NCBI GenBank assembly: GCA_005765155.1 | Contig: VCCP01000005.1 | Coordinates: forward strand, 4,030,001 to 4,094,000 | Reading direction: 5' to 3' | DNA: 64,000 bases | Origin: Zelopaecilomyces penicillatus | Taxonomy: Eukaryota; Ascomycota; Sordariomycetes; Hypocreales; Pseudodiploosporaceae | Shown: one piece after another, positions 37,617-49,490 of the stretch | How the letters are laid out: every line of letters starts with the position of its first letter | How positions within the stretch are numbered: position 1 is the stretch's first letter | Notes under the pieces: generated by a model | What the model was told of the DNA's origin: nothing | The model's database searches: none | The model's input: only the letters and a program-made list of their open reading frames with translations | Program-made: the position numbers and the translations under genes

Positions 37617-38987
37617 ATGGCTGTCGCCCACGAGATGATGGGCCATGTCGCCAACATTGTCGCCAGAACTGCCACTGCCTCAGCTACCGTTACCCAGCCT
37701 CCAACAATGACACCCACTCCTGAACGTAGCAATGGGGGCTCTAGTTCTCCGCTATTGTTCTTTGTTGCCCTAGGTTTCGGTGTTGTGTTTACCAATCTCT
37801 GGTGAGAATCAAGTCCCACTGTCATATTTTGCTCCGCCATGAGCAGTTCTTGCTCGCTTCTTGATCCACTCTTTATCTAATATGACATCAGGATCATTGT
37901 TGGTGTCAAATACTGCTTCAGGTATAACGCTCGCAATCGTGCTAGAATGGCCAACGAGGACGGCGAACCTATTACGCTCGAGAACATGCCACGGCCGCAT
38001 CGACGACGCCGCGAGAAAAAATTGATGACCATGGACGAGGTCAATGACAAGTTTCCCATGATGAAGTACAAAAGCTGGGTCTCGCAAAGGGCTAGAGAGG
38101 GATTACCAACCGCGGGTGGTGTTGTGGCTCCGGACAGTCGACCAAACAGCATACATGATGCCAGTGGAATTGTCCCCGACATCTCGACCAAGGATCGGAG
38201 ATCAACAGAAGAGCGGCCATCTGACATTGCTTCTGTCAAGGCATCGCCGGCAAAGCCTGATGGCGATGCTATAAAAGACTCGGAGAAGGAGGCTACATCT
38301 GCTGGCGTCGATGACTTGTCGATAAAGAAGCCTCACGATCTGCAACGTGTGCCAAGTGAGGATGATGATGACGTCGACGAGCACATCAACGCTGCTTTGC
38401 CGCCCGAATGCCTGGGCACACCTGGAGATACATGTGCTATCTGTATAGATACCCTCGAGGATGATGATGATGTCCGCGGACTGACTTGCGGTCACGCCTT
38501 CCACGCTGTTTGTGTTGACCCCTGGTTAACTAGCCGCCGCGCCTGTTGCCCCCTCTGCAAGGCAGACTACTATACACCGAAGCCGCGACCAAATGCAGAG
38601 GGCGATGGTGCTACGCCGAACAACGCTGCTCTCGATCCACGCATCAACTCCCGCATGAACCTTCCATCTGCGCTGCCCACGGCCTGGTTTCGGGGCTCCA
38701 GCAATACTTCAAGGTCTAACACTTCTCGCCTGCGACTGCCTGGAGATTCGCGACGACAGCGGCGAGGCGTCCAGGACCAAAATCAAGTCCCCACAGAGGG
38801 TACTTCTGCTGGCAATGCCTCAGAAGTCACTGAGTCTCAGCCGGGCATGTTTACCTCAGTTCGCCAGGCTTTGCGGTTCGGAAGAAGAAACAACAATGCG
38901 AGTCAGGCAGACTCGGCGCCAGCGGCCGAGACTGTCACTCCCTCGCAACTCGAATCTGGAAATCGGACAGCCACGACTGCACCCTGA
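37617..38987 (+). CDS. Membrane-anchored RING-H2 zinc-finger protein (probable E3 ubiquitin ligase)
   Basis: Two exons, 37617-37801 and 37892-38987, encode 426 residues. The join, in codon TGG, merges a hydrophobic segment (SPLLFFVALGFGVVFTNLW then IIVGVKYCF, about 43-71) into one membrane helix, which supports the intron. After a charged cytosolic region there is a RING-H2 domain at about 243-284: C243, C246, C261, H263, H266, C269, C281 and C284, in the pattern CAICID, CGHAFHAVC, PWLTSRRACCPLC. RING-H2 proteins bind two zinc ions and recruit E2 enzymes. One short N-terminal membrane anchor and a long disordered C-terminal tail suggest an endomembrane ligase. Substrates cannot be predicted. 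I do not recognise a closer named orthologue. Confidence 0.88.
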
Positions 38988-39779
38988 ACAATGCTCCGAC
39001 ATCAGATTTGTTGACTGGTAACTCGGCACCTTTTCCATGCATACCAGCCATTCTATTATTTACCACCTCTGTCCAAAACTTGCGATTCTCTACTAGCGAT
39101 GGTTTTCTCTCATTTCCCGGCACCATATGCTTGTTGGGCTCTCCCGTGACGAAGTTCTTGCAGTACTATTATATACCGATCTGGAATTTTTGCATTATGA
39201 CGAAGCATTTTCTGGGTTTTTTTGTTATTTTTGTATTAGGGCAGCATCGTTGTTACCATCTCACGGCTAGGAACAGGACCGGAGCTGTCACCCTAGGAGC
39301 GGTAGGCAGTTCGCTGCATATATCCATATACAACCGTCTTTATGCTCTTGGAGATGGCGCATTTTATACTCGATTTTGCGCGGTGGGTGGGCGTGAGAAT
39401 AGCTTGGAGAAGGCACGTTACGGCTTTTGTTTTTGCGTCTTTTGTTGTTGGGGTTTTTGTGTACGACGCCTAGGAGGACTATTGTTTGCATAAGGCTGGG
39501 AAACTCTTGATAGCTCCAGCTTGGAATGGATGGAATATGGAGCGGCGGAGTTGGATGGTTTAGTGTCATATTATATAGTAAACTAAAGCTTGTCTTGAGG
39601 ACAAGATTCATCTTCCAAAGGCTCACATGTTGCATAATGTACTGTGAGATCCTTTTCAAATCCATCTCGCTCAATCGCTTCCATACCCCCAGATTGCCTG
39701 TTTCAACTGTCTTGTGTCTGCATCCTGGTAAATCCAAATCGTACAATAACTATAAAACCTGGTATAGACTGTGCACCAA
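38988..39779. other. Convergent intergenic region
   Basis: About 0.8 kb between the 3' ends of the RING-H2 gene and the GPALPP gene. There are short ORFs only and no recognisable feature. Confidence 0.6.
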
Positions 39780-40874
39780 CTATAAATATGAACCCTTTTG
39801 AAATCTACCGCCAAAGTTGGCCGACTTGTTCACGAGCTCCCGTCTCTTGGCCGTGCCTATCTTTGAACCCAATGCCATGTCCTTTTCTCTATCAAAACCC
39901 CTCTTACTAGGATCATCTTCTTCCTCCTCCTTAGCAACCCTTCCACCAGCCCCATCCCCACGTCGCTGATGCTCCTCATACAGACTCTTACCTCGCTGAG
40001 CCTCTATACTCGCAGCAATATTGCGATCCCGCTCCTCCGCGATCCTCTTACGCTCGCCATCGGCGCCATCAGCCCCAGTCCCATCACCGGGCCCGGAGCG
40101 GCCGAGGACTGAGTCCTGCAGACGTCGTAGCTTCTCCTCGGGGGTCTCGGTCCAGATGGCAGAGACACCGGCGGTGGGCTGGCCGGCGGTGGCGGAAGGT
40201 TTGGAGGCGAACTTGCGAGCGCGCATGCGGGTGGTGTCGCGCTCTGTGTAGGAGGTTGAGGATGGGGGCGGTGCGAGCATCCAGTCGTCACGCTTGGGAG
40301 CGGTGGAGGTGGTGGGGAGAGCAGGGCCCATGGGGACGGCGCGGGCGCCGGATGCGGAGGGGAGGGCTGGGCCGTAGCCGTCGTCGGAATCAGAGTCGGA
40401 GTCGGAGTTGGGGGGAGGTGCGCGGTGGTGATGGTTTGTGTTGGTAGTGTTTGTAGTAGTAGGGGGAGCTGGTCCAACGTCGGAGTCTGAATCTGAGGCA
40501 AGATTGATCTCGTCGGTGTTGCTGCCGTGACCTGGTGGGAGTGTTGGACCTGCCGCTGGTCTTGAAGGACCAGATACAGGTCTTGATGGACCAGATACAG
40601 GTCTTGATGGACCAGATACGGGTCTTGGTGGCCCCGACGACACAGGTATTGAGGGTGCTGCTACTGGCGCCGGCGCTTTCGGCCCAACATCATCTGAATC
40701 ATCCGTGTCCTCGTCGCCAAGGTCAATCTCATCATGGTTCGCGCTCACAGGTCCGCGCCGAAGGTGTTTGCTAGGTGAGGAGGTTGAAGAGCCATTGCCG
40801 TCGCGGTCGTTCGCATCAGGAGTGCGTTTCCTCTTGGGGCCGCTTGGAGGAAGCTGTGGGCCTATTGACGACAT
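39780..40874 (-). CDS. GPALPP motif / DUF3752 nuclear protein
   Basis: Single exon, 364 residues. Repeated GP-A-LP motifs (MSSIGPQLPPSG at the start, GYGPALPSA, VPMGPALPTT) and the C-terminal block WMLAPP, AIWTETPEEKLRRL and RELVNKSANFGGRFQKGSYL match the GPALPP1/DUF3752 family, a conserved but poorly characterised eukaryotic group. Two KRKR/KHLRR clusters near the N-terminus suggest a nuclear location. Acidic Ser/Asp runs (TDDSDDVG, DSDSDSDDGYG) are likely CK2-type sites. A 21-bp tandem repeat at about 40555-40625 encodes SGPSRPV units and varies only slightly, so its length may differ between strains. The 3' end faces the RING-H2 gene. Function is not assigned. Confidence 0.88.
   Translation of the reverse strand: MSSIGPQLPPSGPKRKRTPDANDRDGNGSSTSSPSKHLRRGPVSANHDEIDLGDEDTDDSDDVGPKAPAPVAAPSIPVSSGPPRPVSGPSRPVSGPSRPVSGPSRPAAGPTLPPGHGSNTDEINLASDSDSDVGPAPPTTTNTTNTNHHHRAPPPNSDSDSDSDDGYGPALPSASGARAVPMGPALPTTSTAPKRDDWMLAPPPSSTSYTERDTTRMRARKFASKPSATAGQPTAGVSAIWTETPEEKLRRLQDSVLGRSGPGDGTGADGADGERKRIAEERDRNIAASIEAQRGKSLYEEHQRRGDGAGGRVAKEEEEDDPSKRGFDREKDMALGSKIGTAKRRELVNKSANFGGRFQKGSYL
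40555..40625. repeat. 21-bp in-frame tandem repeat
   Basis: About three copies of GGTCTTGATGGACCAGATACA inside the GPALPP gene, encoding seven-residue SGPSRPV units. Confidence 0.8.
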
Positions 40875-41270
40875 GTTTATGTCTCTACTAGTCGCGAGAT
40901 TGCGTCAAGGAGGAGAAATTTAGTTATTGATAGTGGTGGTTGTCGATTGCTTGGTAGTGCAAGGTGTAATGCCGGAGCGCGGGTCAAGATGCTGTCTGTT
41001 CCTAGCTTGGTAGCTTTGGCGCGTTATCGCAGATAAGTGGTGGGGTGCATGACGTGCCTTGGCAGTGGAGTTAGAATCTTGAATCTCATCTTGTTCACTT
41101 TAGACCTAGCACACGTCGTTTCAATGACCTGATATGACAAGTATTCCAATGGGCATCTTTCTCTTTATTTTGACCATATGTAGGACTTGGTAAGTCCTCA
41201 TCTCATCAAGTGGTGCTTGCATCGTCCAGTCTTTGACTGCGCCGGTCAAGATATGAAGCTACCTATGTTT
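40875..41270. other. Short intergenic region
   Basis: About 0.4 kb between two minus-strand genes, probably the promoter of the GPALPP gene. No distinct motif is seen. Confidence 0.5.
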
Positions 41271-44200
41271 TCACACATTGAACAGCACTCTAACCTCAAC
41301 CTGGTCCCCTTTCTCACTCTTCAAACCCAGCTCTTTCCATGCTGTCTCAATATCCACCTCCAAAACACGGCTATCACCCTTTGATATGCTTACAGTGTGT
41401 ACGGGGACGGCTTGATCCTGGAGAGTGACCATGAGATCCCCTTCAATTGTCATGTTCGGTAGACCGGATATGTATACTCCTGTAACAAAGTAAATGTCAG
41501 CCATTAGGTACTGCAACATTAATTATCTCATCAAGGGCGTCCTGATCTGCGCATTCTATGCCTGGGGGGTGACAGTGTATGGGGTTACCTAGTATGCCCA
41601 GCGCTCTGAGCTTTGTGTAAGCTGATACAACCCCGTTTGTGTGTTTCTCTACGTTGTTTTTCACCATAGCCGCGCACCCAGTCATCTTTCCTACGAGTCC
41701 AAGGTTGGAAACCAAAATCTGGTTATGTTTCTGGCCGCCAACGCGACTGAGAGGGAAGGCACAGAGGATTTCATATCCGCGGACATCCAGTGACGACGTG
41801 ACCAGAGATGCTGAACTACCGAGTGTCAGGGACCCTGCAGTCTTCCCAGTGGTGTGCGCTCGGACGACATATTCAAAGGAAGTAAGAGTGCCAGGGAAGC
41901 AAGAAAGTGGAATTAGCTCGGTCAATGGGCGCTTTGAAATATTGAATAAGGCCAGAATCGAAGTGCCCGTCTCCGATGCTCCTGTATCGAGTTACTCCAT
42001 ATTGCACAGGAAAGGAGAAAGGGTTCTTAGGGGGTTTTACTTACCATTATAACCCCCGACTTTCAATAGTAGGTCATCTTCGTATCCCATGTACGGAAAA
42101 ACAGACTTTCCCAAAACACTGGGTCGAAATATGATAGTCTTGCCGCTCGGTGTGGTGCCCGTCATCTGCCTAATCAAATCCACATTGTGTTCCCCGGGAA
42201 CATCTGTGATATATAGCGGCCCGCCACTTACACACCTTGCGGCCGCATGAAATCCGGAGTAATCATGAGCCGTCTGGAACATGTCCCAATCAGGCAACAC
42301 ATTGAGATACTGCGTGAAAATGCTGTTGTGGGCGTTCGTCCATACGTGCCAGGGGTGAGACGCAGCCACCTGGGGAAAGAAGTCGTCCGAGTTGCGAACA
42401 ACCAACACTGGTCTGTTCTGCAACATTTGGGTGCGGAATAAAGCTTGGGGAATTTGCGACATGCAAGAGATGGTTTTGACGCCAAAGTACCGAAGGGACA
42501 GCAAGGTCCAGGCGTCTAGATATGTATTGATAAGCTCGCGGCGGATTGATGCGCTCTCGCACATGTCCAACATGAATTGTGCATCAGTTTTCACACCGTC
42601 GACTCCAGCATCTCTGAGAAAACTGTAGAAATCTTCATAGAACTTTGAAACATCCTTCTTAGCAATGACCCTAATTGTGCCCCCAAGAGGAAGGTTCCCA
42701 CTCTTGGCCTCTTCACGGACAACTTCGATAGTTTTATACGTTTTTGCCAACTTCCCATCAGGGGAAATACCACCCCAGTAGCCTAATAAGGCGTGCCACA
42801 CGGCAATGTGGTGGAGCGCAGGATATTTCTCCCTGATCTTCGCAACGGCCGCCTTCAGTCCATTGGGGAATCCGATGGAGTCTGCTTCGAAATCGACCCA
42901 TCCACGTTGAAGATAACTTGACCCTTTTTGGTCTATAGACTGCCAGTTATCGTCAATGATAAGGTTTGTTATACTGATGTTGTGTTTCTCAAGTTTGTCC
43001 AATGCATCCAGCAGCTTTTCTTCGGTCAATCGCTGGCCAAATGCATTCCATGTGCCTAATTTTGCGTCAGCTGAATTTCTATCAAATCTGCTAGTAATTA
43101 AAACATACAGAAACCTAGACCATCATGCCAGTTCTCTAGCTGCTCTGGGCCAATACTTTCAGACAAATCTTTCATCCCTTGGTCTGATTTTTGTGTTTCT
43201 ACTTCTTGTGTTTGCCAAGCCAGGCTTCTCGCATGGTACATGACAGAGGCAACGGCACGATCAAAGTCATCGCCCAGTGAAACCAGGATCATAGCCTTCT
43301 CCTCTGAGGACCCGTCGTTGCGAATCTAGACTGATTAGCATCAAAAATGGATGATAAAAAGATACACCTACATGCACAGTAAGAGCTCCATCGGGCGTGC
43401 TACGGAAAACTGGTACCACATTGTTGATACCGCCAACAGCGAGGAACACAAGGTGTTTTCCGTTTGAGTCCAGGAACGAACACAGTATGGCATCCTCGTT
43501 AAGTGAAAGGTCTGTCTTTCCATGGCGTGGTGCAAGCCAGGGAGACCAAAGCCTCACAATCGCGAACCACCTGGTCACAGTTAGCTTCCAGGAGTATGCT
43601 GCAATTTGCGAGGGCAAGGAAAGAGAACTCGGGTCTTTTCAACCACATCAATGAAAACTCCATTCACCTCATGAAAGAACCCCATGGGGTTCCAATCTCG
43701 ATATCTGTACATAATGACTTATTGCTCTCGGCAGCGCCTATCATGCATTCGAGACTCCAGAGTTGAGTTTTTGGTGTCTGGCTCATTCGAGATGAGACTT
43801 TCCAGGTATTATTCAGGGCAGGTATGAGTTTTGAGAGCTCGTCTGCTGTCTGAGCAATCGTGTTCACTACAATGTGTCCATCATCAAGACCCTGCTCATC
43901 ACGGATCCACCTCCACAACTCATCTCCTTCATGACGAAACTTCAGAGTGAACCGAACAGATGTTCTGAATTTTACAATGCCTGTAAAATAAAACATAACC
44001 GTAGATTCTGATTCTACCTGGAGAGCCTTGGGCACTGCATCCTTTGTATCTAAAGGATTCAGACCAACCTCACACCATTCTTTACCATCAGCAGATAACC
44101 ATAGTACGACATTCCACGATTCTGTGGATCGAGATCTAGGGACTTTTAATACTGTAGTAAATACAACCGCGCCATCGGAAAGGTCTTTGACTGGTGTTAC

Positions 44201-44329
44201 TTGACCCAAGGGCGGGTAACTCTGGAGAAGAACCTGCATGTCTTCGGTGGGTGCTTCAGGGGCGCTTTTCTGGGTTGGAACATGAAGTGTTGAAAAATCA
44301 GTGGTAAATTCATGGGTTTCAGTAGACAT
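41271..44329 (-). CDS. Raffinose synthase / alkaline alpha-galactosidase (Sip1 family, GH36-type)
   Basis: Six minus-strand exons, 44329-43668, 43570-43372, 43325-43109, 43055-42045, 41981-41589 and 41479-41271, encode 896 residues, about usual for fungal Sip1-type proteins. Phases match at every join. Family blocks include RWFAIVRLWSPWLAPRHGK, GLGFCTWNAFGQRLTEEKL, LIIDDNWQS, HIAVWHALLGYWGGISP, GVDGVKTDAQFMLD (likely nucleophile Asp517), VVRNSDDFFP (likely acid/base Asp near 583-584), HPWHVWTNAHNSIF, MFQTAHDYSGFHAAARCVSGGPLYITDVPG, and a C-terminal beta domain ending VEVRVLFNV. There is no signal peptide, so it should be cytosolic. Family members transfer or hydrolyse alpha-galactosyl groups of raffinose-type sugars; which activity applies cannot be read from the sequence. 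It is divergent from the MPP gene, with 965 bp between starts. Confidence 0.92.
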
Positions 44330-45294
44330 TATTGTGTGTTCTTTAGCAGAAACAGACAGAAATGCGCGGAGGAGAGCAGCGGTTCGTATGGGTGATAGTC
44401 CACTGGTGTTGATTAGGGCGGGGAATCAACAAGCTAGGTCACCACCTGAGGTTGTAGTTAAAGGGGGAACGTCCCTGAAATAACAAACGTTGGTTTACCT
44501 CGAAACGTCTAGTTGGTTTAGGTTGAACAAACGAATAATCGGATCGAGCCTTCTGTTTGTGTTTACGAGGTATTGTTGACGATACCTTTCTAGTTGGCAT
44601 GGTAGAGGGGAAGGTCGCTGGGCAGCGTGCCAGTGGGTGTTTTATCACCCTTACCTGAGCAACCGAACCGCCACCTATTGAAGTCGATGAGGCCACTTGG
44701 CGGGCAATCTATCTTTCGGAACAGAGAGAAACGCCAAATTCCACATATTGAAGAAAGGCAGTAAAGAGAAGAAGCGGTAATAGTACTTGTCAAGATATCA
44801 CAATGGGTATCTGATCCATGGAGTTGCAATTATAGTTATTGTGCAGGGTGGATGACCATCTTGGCCACTATCGTTCCCAGTTATGACGCTGGTACAGGTG
44901 CTGATGTACGCATGGACAACACCTTGCTTGCGATATGTATATTAAACTTGATACAGAGGGGAATGATAAACATGACCTCAAGATTATGGCCGTTAGGATC
45001 GCAGCTAGGCAAAATTTATACACAATTAATTGTAAGAGTTGGATCCAAGTTCGTGTTTCCATGAACAGGCAGATCACTGCTAAACCTCGGATGTCAAGTA
45101 ATTCCGGAGTTTGTCAATTCACGTTCCCTGACTGGCCCGGCCTTGTAAGAGGGTCGGAGATGGTCGGAATGACTAAGCGGAAAACCTCGAAACTCAGGCC
45201 ACAAACCAACTCAGCAAAGCTTCTAGCCGGCCAGGGTGGAAAGATTTCATCAAACCGCTCAATTGACCGTCTGTCAACCACCTAAACCTCCGCC
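44330..45294. promoter_or_regulatory. Divergent intergenic region (Sip1-like gene / MPP beta)
   Basis: About 965 bp between the two starts. A plus ORF at 44935-45285 overlaps the likely MPP leader and has no motif. No other gene is seen. Confidence 0.5.
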
Positions 45295-46979
45295 ATGGCG
45301 TCACACAGACTAGCTTTGAACCTCTCGCAGGGCTTGCGAAACCGCGCTGGTCTGTCCGCCGCCGGTGCCCTGAGACGCGGCTTCGCGACTCCCGCCACTG
45401 GCGGCAAAACTCAGACGACGACTCTGAAGAACGGGTTAACCGTGAGCAGCGCCCTCATGACCAGCCAATTGGTCTCGATCTATATTCAAACAGCATAGCT
45501 CTAACTATGGATGACTAGGTTGCTACGGAATACTCGCCATGGGCGCAAACATCGACTGTTGGAATGTGGATCGATGCCGGTTCTCGTGCCGAGACGAACG
45601 AGAATAACGGCACCGCGCATTTCCTTGAGCATCTCGCTTTCAAGGTTCGATACCCTACCTCACGACGTAATTTGGACACGCTGACAGTGTGATGAAGGGT
45701 ACCGCCAAGCGATCCCAACAGCAATTGGAGCTTGAGATTGAGAACATGGGTGGTCACTTGAACGCCTACACCTCGGTAAGTGGTGGATCAAAAAGGAAGT
45801 GGGCTGGGGATCCCAACTAATATGGCCATTTCCGACAGCGTGAGAACACCGTTTACTTTGCCAAGGCCTTCAACAGCGATATCCCCCAGTGCGTCGACAT
45901 TCTGTCCGATATTCTTCAGAACTCCAAACTCGAGCAGTCTGCCATCGAGCGAGAGCGCGACGTCATTCTGCGGGAATCAGAGGAAGTCGAGAAGCAAGTT
46001 GAGGAGGTCGTCTTCGATCACCTTCATGCCACCGCCTTCCAGCATCAGCCTCTTGGTCGCACTATTCTCGGCCCCCGCCAGAACATCCGTGACATCACAC
46101 GAGTGGAGCTCGTCAACTACATAAAGAACAACTACACTGCCGACAGGATGGTTCTTGCCGCCGCCGGTGGCGTCCCTCACGAGAAGCTGGTTGAGCTTGC
46201 TGAACAGCATTTCGCTGGCCTCCCTAACAAGGGCCCCGAAAACCACGCTTACCTCCTGTCCAAGCAGAAGGCCGACTTCATCGGTTCAGATGTTCGTGTT
46301 CGTGACGACACTATGCCCACTGCTAACGTTGCTCTCGCCGTCGAGGGTGTTAGCTGGAACTCAGAGGACTACTTCACTGCTCTCGTCACTCAGGCTATTG
46401 TTGGAAACTACGACAAGGCCATGGGAAATGCCCCTCATCAGGGCAGCAAGCTGAGTGGTTATGTCCACAAGCATGAGCTGGCCAACAGCTTCATGAGCTT
46501 CTCCACCAGCTACAGTGACACTGGGTAAGTTCAACTGAAAAAAATATGTTTTCTTTAGTTCTTTGTACTTGAATACTGATATTGTTGCTAGTCTCTGGGG
46601 TATCTACCTGGTTACCGATAAACCCACTGTGATTGATGACCTCGTTCACTTTGCCATCCGTGAGTGGATGCGTCTCTGCAGCAACGTCAGCGATGCCGAG
46701 GTTGAGCGTGCCAAGGCTCAGCTGAAGGCTTCTATCCTCCTGTCTCTCGATGGCACCACTGCTGTCGCCGAGGACATTGGTCGCCAGCTCGTCACCACTG
46801 GCCGCCGTATGCTGCCTAGTGAGATTGAACGAAAAATCGATACCATTTCTTCCAAGGACGTCATGGACTTCGCCAACCGCAAGCTCTGGGACAAGGACAT
46901 TGCTATTAGCGCAGTTGGAAACATCGAGGGTCTTTTCGACTACCAGAGGTTGAGGAACACCATGAAGCCCAAGTTTTAA
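45295..46979 (+). CDS. Mitochondrial processing peptidase, beta subunit
   Basis: Five exons, 45295-45441, 45519-45644, 45698-45775, 45839-46524 and 46592-46979, encode 474 residues, the family's normal length. The N-terminus (MASHRLALNLSQGLRNRAGL, then LRRGFAT) is an amphipathic, Arg-rich mitochondrial presequence. The zinc site HFLEH (83-87) is intact, with the distal Glu163 in RDVILRESEEV spaced as in yeast beta-MPP, so this is the catalytic beta subunit and not alpha-MPP. Other family blocks are GTAHFLEHLAFKGT, NMGGHLNAYTSRE, GTILGPRQNI and the C-terminal KLWDKDIAISAVGNIEGLFDY. It pairs with alpha-MPP to remove presequences in the matrix; in Neurospora the homologue (PEP) is also core protein 1 of complex III. 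Confidence 0.96.
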
Positions 46980-47510
46980 AGTTAAGAGGAGAGCGGCTGG
47001 GTTGCCAAAAGCGAGACTCGGGTATAGAGTGTATGAGATACCGTTTTACAGGTCTAGTGTACCATATATTTCACATGTTCATACTACTAGGTCTGCGGGT
47101 TATTTCGTGACGGGTGAATATGCTCCATTAATTACAGCCCAAACTGCATTGTATTTACTAGCAAAGGGTCACTTCTCCACCCAAATTAGGAAGATCATTG
47201 CAATAAGCAGGCGCGTATAGTGAATAGGGCTTGTTATAGAGGGACTTCCCCAACGAAAAGAATAAAAAAAATGAACAACTAAACACTTGGTGTTTTACCT
47301 TAGGGAAATCTCCAGATTCTGCGACTGATCATGCCGCGCTTAAATTGTCATCTACCTTTCTTTGCAAATGAGGTATTCCACTTCCCCCTTAAAGACTGCT
47401 GCCTCAACTCCAAAAACGCCAACCCAGTTTTTCTCCCACTCAGCTCCAGCACGGCCATGGGCCAAGACATTGCTTGACACGAAGAACGAGTGAAGACAGG
47501 CAGGCGGTGA
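46980..47510. other. Convergent intergenic region
   Basis: About 0.5 kb between the 3' ends of MPP beta and TAF9. No feature was recognised. Confidence 0.55.
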
Positions 47511-48302
47511 CTAGCCATCCTCGGCCATTTCGGCATCCACGCCATCGCCAAAGACGTCATCTACTGTGCCTCCTTCTATGCCATCACCGCCCATTTCCTC
47601 GGCGAGATCAGGTCCCTCAATGCCCTCCATCGCATCACCACCCCCGTGCGAGCGCGCATCGTCAGAGTCGCTATCCATGTCGGCCTCGTTCCACATGTCC
47701 TTGAGACCCCAACTTGTTCCACTAAGCACAAATCGCTCACTCGGTAACCTCACTCCCCACTCACTGGGGACAATCTTTGGCAGCGCAACCTTGTTCCGTT
47801 CTCTTGCTAGCTCGTGCATGTATTCTTTACTGATGCCGCCTCCGCTGCTCCCCCCACGGAACTGATATCCTAGCCGAGCGGATATGGCGAGCTTCACGGC
47901 ACCTGCGCTCACGCTTGCGTCGCCAGGTAGCGCGGCGGTGGCGCCAGCGGAGGCAGAAGGTTTTGAGCCAGCGTGTGTGATGTATGGGTCTCCCGAAAGA
48001 TGTAGTGCGTCGTTCAAAACGGATGATGAGTGGCGGTAGGCGAAGTCGAGAAGAAGTAGGGGCACTCGCTGCTCATAGGAAGTCACCCCCTGCGATGTAA
48101 GGAGGAGCTCAACTAGCCTGGCGTCGCGCGGGCGTGGTGCCGAGGAGGTTGGCGTGGTTGTGGTAGGCTGTGTCGCGGTGCCAGTTATGGAGGTGTTGGT
48201 TGCTGGCTGCGTTGTAATTGATGTTTGTGTATTAGGGACGGTCTGAGACGAGTTGGCCGAGGAGACAGTGATGCCGTTCGTTTGAGGTTGACTTGAAGCC
48301 AT
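47511..48302 (-). CDS. TAF9: TFIID/SAGA subunit TAF9
   Basis: Single exon, 263 residues. After a Ser/Thr/Pro-rich N-terminus, the histone-fold starts at about 58: PRDARLVELLLTSQGVTSYEQRVPLLLLDFAYRHSSSVLNDALHL, continuing through VSAGAVKLAISARLGYQF. This is the TAF9 (TAFII31) histone fold that pairs with TAF6. ERNKVALPKIVPSEWGVRLPSERFVLSG follows, matching the conserved stretch after the fold. An insertion of Ala/Ser-rich sequence (about 106-128) splits the fold between its second and third helices, and an acidic tail ends the protein. TAF9 is nuclear and shared by TFIID and SAGA. It is divergent from homocitrate synthase. Confidence 0.92.
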   Translation of the reverse strand: MASSQPQTNGITVSSANSSQTVPNTQTSITTQPATNTSITGTATQPTTTTPTSSAPRPRDARLVELLLTSQGVTSYEQRVPLLLLDFAYRHSSSVLNDALHLSGDPYITHAGSKPSASAGATAALPGDASVSAGAVKLAISARLGYQFRGGSSGGGISKEYMHELARERNKVALPKIVPSEWGVRLPSERFVLSGTSWGLKDMWNEADMDSDSDDARSHGGGDAMEGIEGPDLAEEMGGDGIEGGTVDDVFGDGVDAEMAEDG

Positions 48303-49490
48303 GATTAGGTATCTTAATTATGGGTGTAAGTGGTGAGGTTCAATCAACTAGTTAGGAAAACATGGTGGATGGGCCTACCGTGTGATTGCACGCAGTTGTC
48401 TGGGATTTGTCGCGGTTACTCCGTTTCTCAACTCTCAAGGCGCATGGAGGCAGTCTCAGGCGAAGAGATGCAGTTTCTCTTGCGCTGTGAAGCCTGGTTC
48501 CAGCGAGATGGTATATATATTTGCAAAAGGTGGGACGAATGGAAGTGATAATATATGATTACATGTACGAGGCACACGACGGCTAGCAGCATGGTTGAGC
48601 GTGGCGTCGCAGCCATTGAGCTTGAGCTGTGGCTGCTCGGCGATCATGTTAATCCGGCTCAATGACTGAGTCGAGTGCACTGACCATAGCTTAAATGGCC
48701 TGCCCCAATGAGGTGCGAATCAAACTAGTAAACTTGTCATCGCTCATCCAATATGGCGTAACCAGCCAATTAGATATTTTGCATCGGGCTCGTGAATTTG
48801 ACTAGCGATTTGAGAACAATTGCAACGTGGGCGGGTAGGCTCTGAAACCGATCTTATTAAATCTAAGGCTTTATGATGGAAGGGATCTCCTAGATCATAC
48901 CCCCCCCCAATGCTGAGCGATTGAACATGTTTGTGAAGGCGGTCTTCCAATGTTACAATCACCCACAACCCTGCCGGCATTTCACTCTGCAGCCGGCTGA
49001 AACTTGGTGCATCATGCAGACCGATGTGTCACTTTTGTCTGTCTGATAATTGCCAGGTAGGTATGCGTGGCGAACCAAGATTTTGAGGTCAAGTCTGGAC
49101 CGGGTTTACGAGCAGGCCCTGTGCATATCAACCGCTGCCACCATAAGCTGTACCAATGCCTACGTAGTTAGCTGGGGACTAAAATCTCAACTGCAAATGA
49201 GAGAAGGGAGCGATCGGCAGCGCTGGATGGCGGACCGCCGTATTGAATTCGTGCGTCACACCCCTCCGTTGATCGGAATGGCCGACTTGGTCCAACTCCC
49301 CGCACTCAAAATGTTCATAGGCCCAAATCTCCGCCACCCCAAAGGTAAAAAAAAAAACTTTCAAAGCTTCATCAATCTCTTGCCCTTCGCCTGTTTTTGT
49401 GCTTGAATTTTGCTGTTCAACACCGTCCAATTCCCAGTCAATTCGTCTTACAGGCACAAAGCCGCGATACCCCCAAAAAACACCACAGCC
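48303..49490. promoter_or_regulatory. Divergent intergenic region (TAF9 / homocitrate synthase)
   Basis: About 1.2 kb with no supportable gene. It includes an 8-9 nt C run near 48900 and an A run near 49347-49358 in the probable leader of homocitrate synthase. Confidence 0.5.

Noticed and set aside
44935..45285. 116-codon plus ORF just before the MPP beta gene
   Set aside because: It overlaps the expected promoter and leader and has no family motif. The MPP presequence starts independently at 45295 in a good context.
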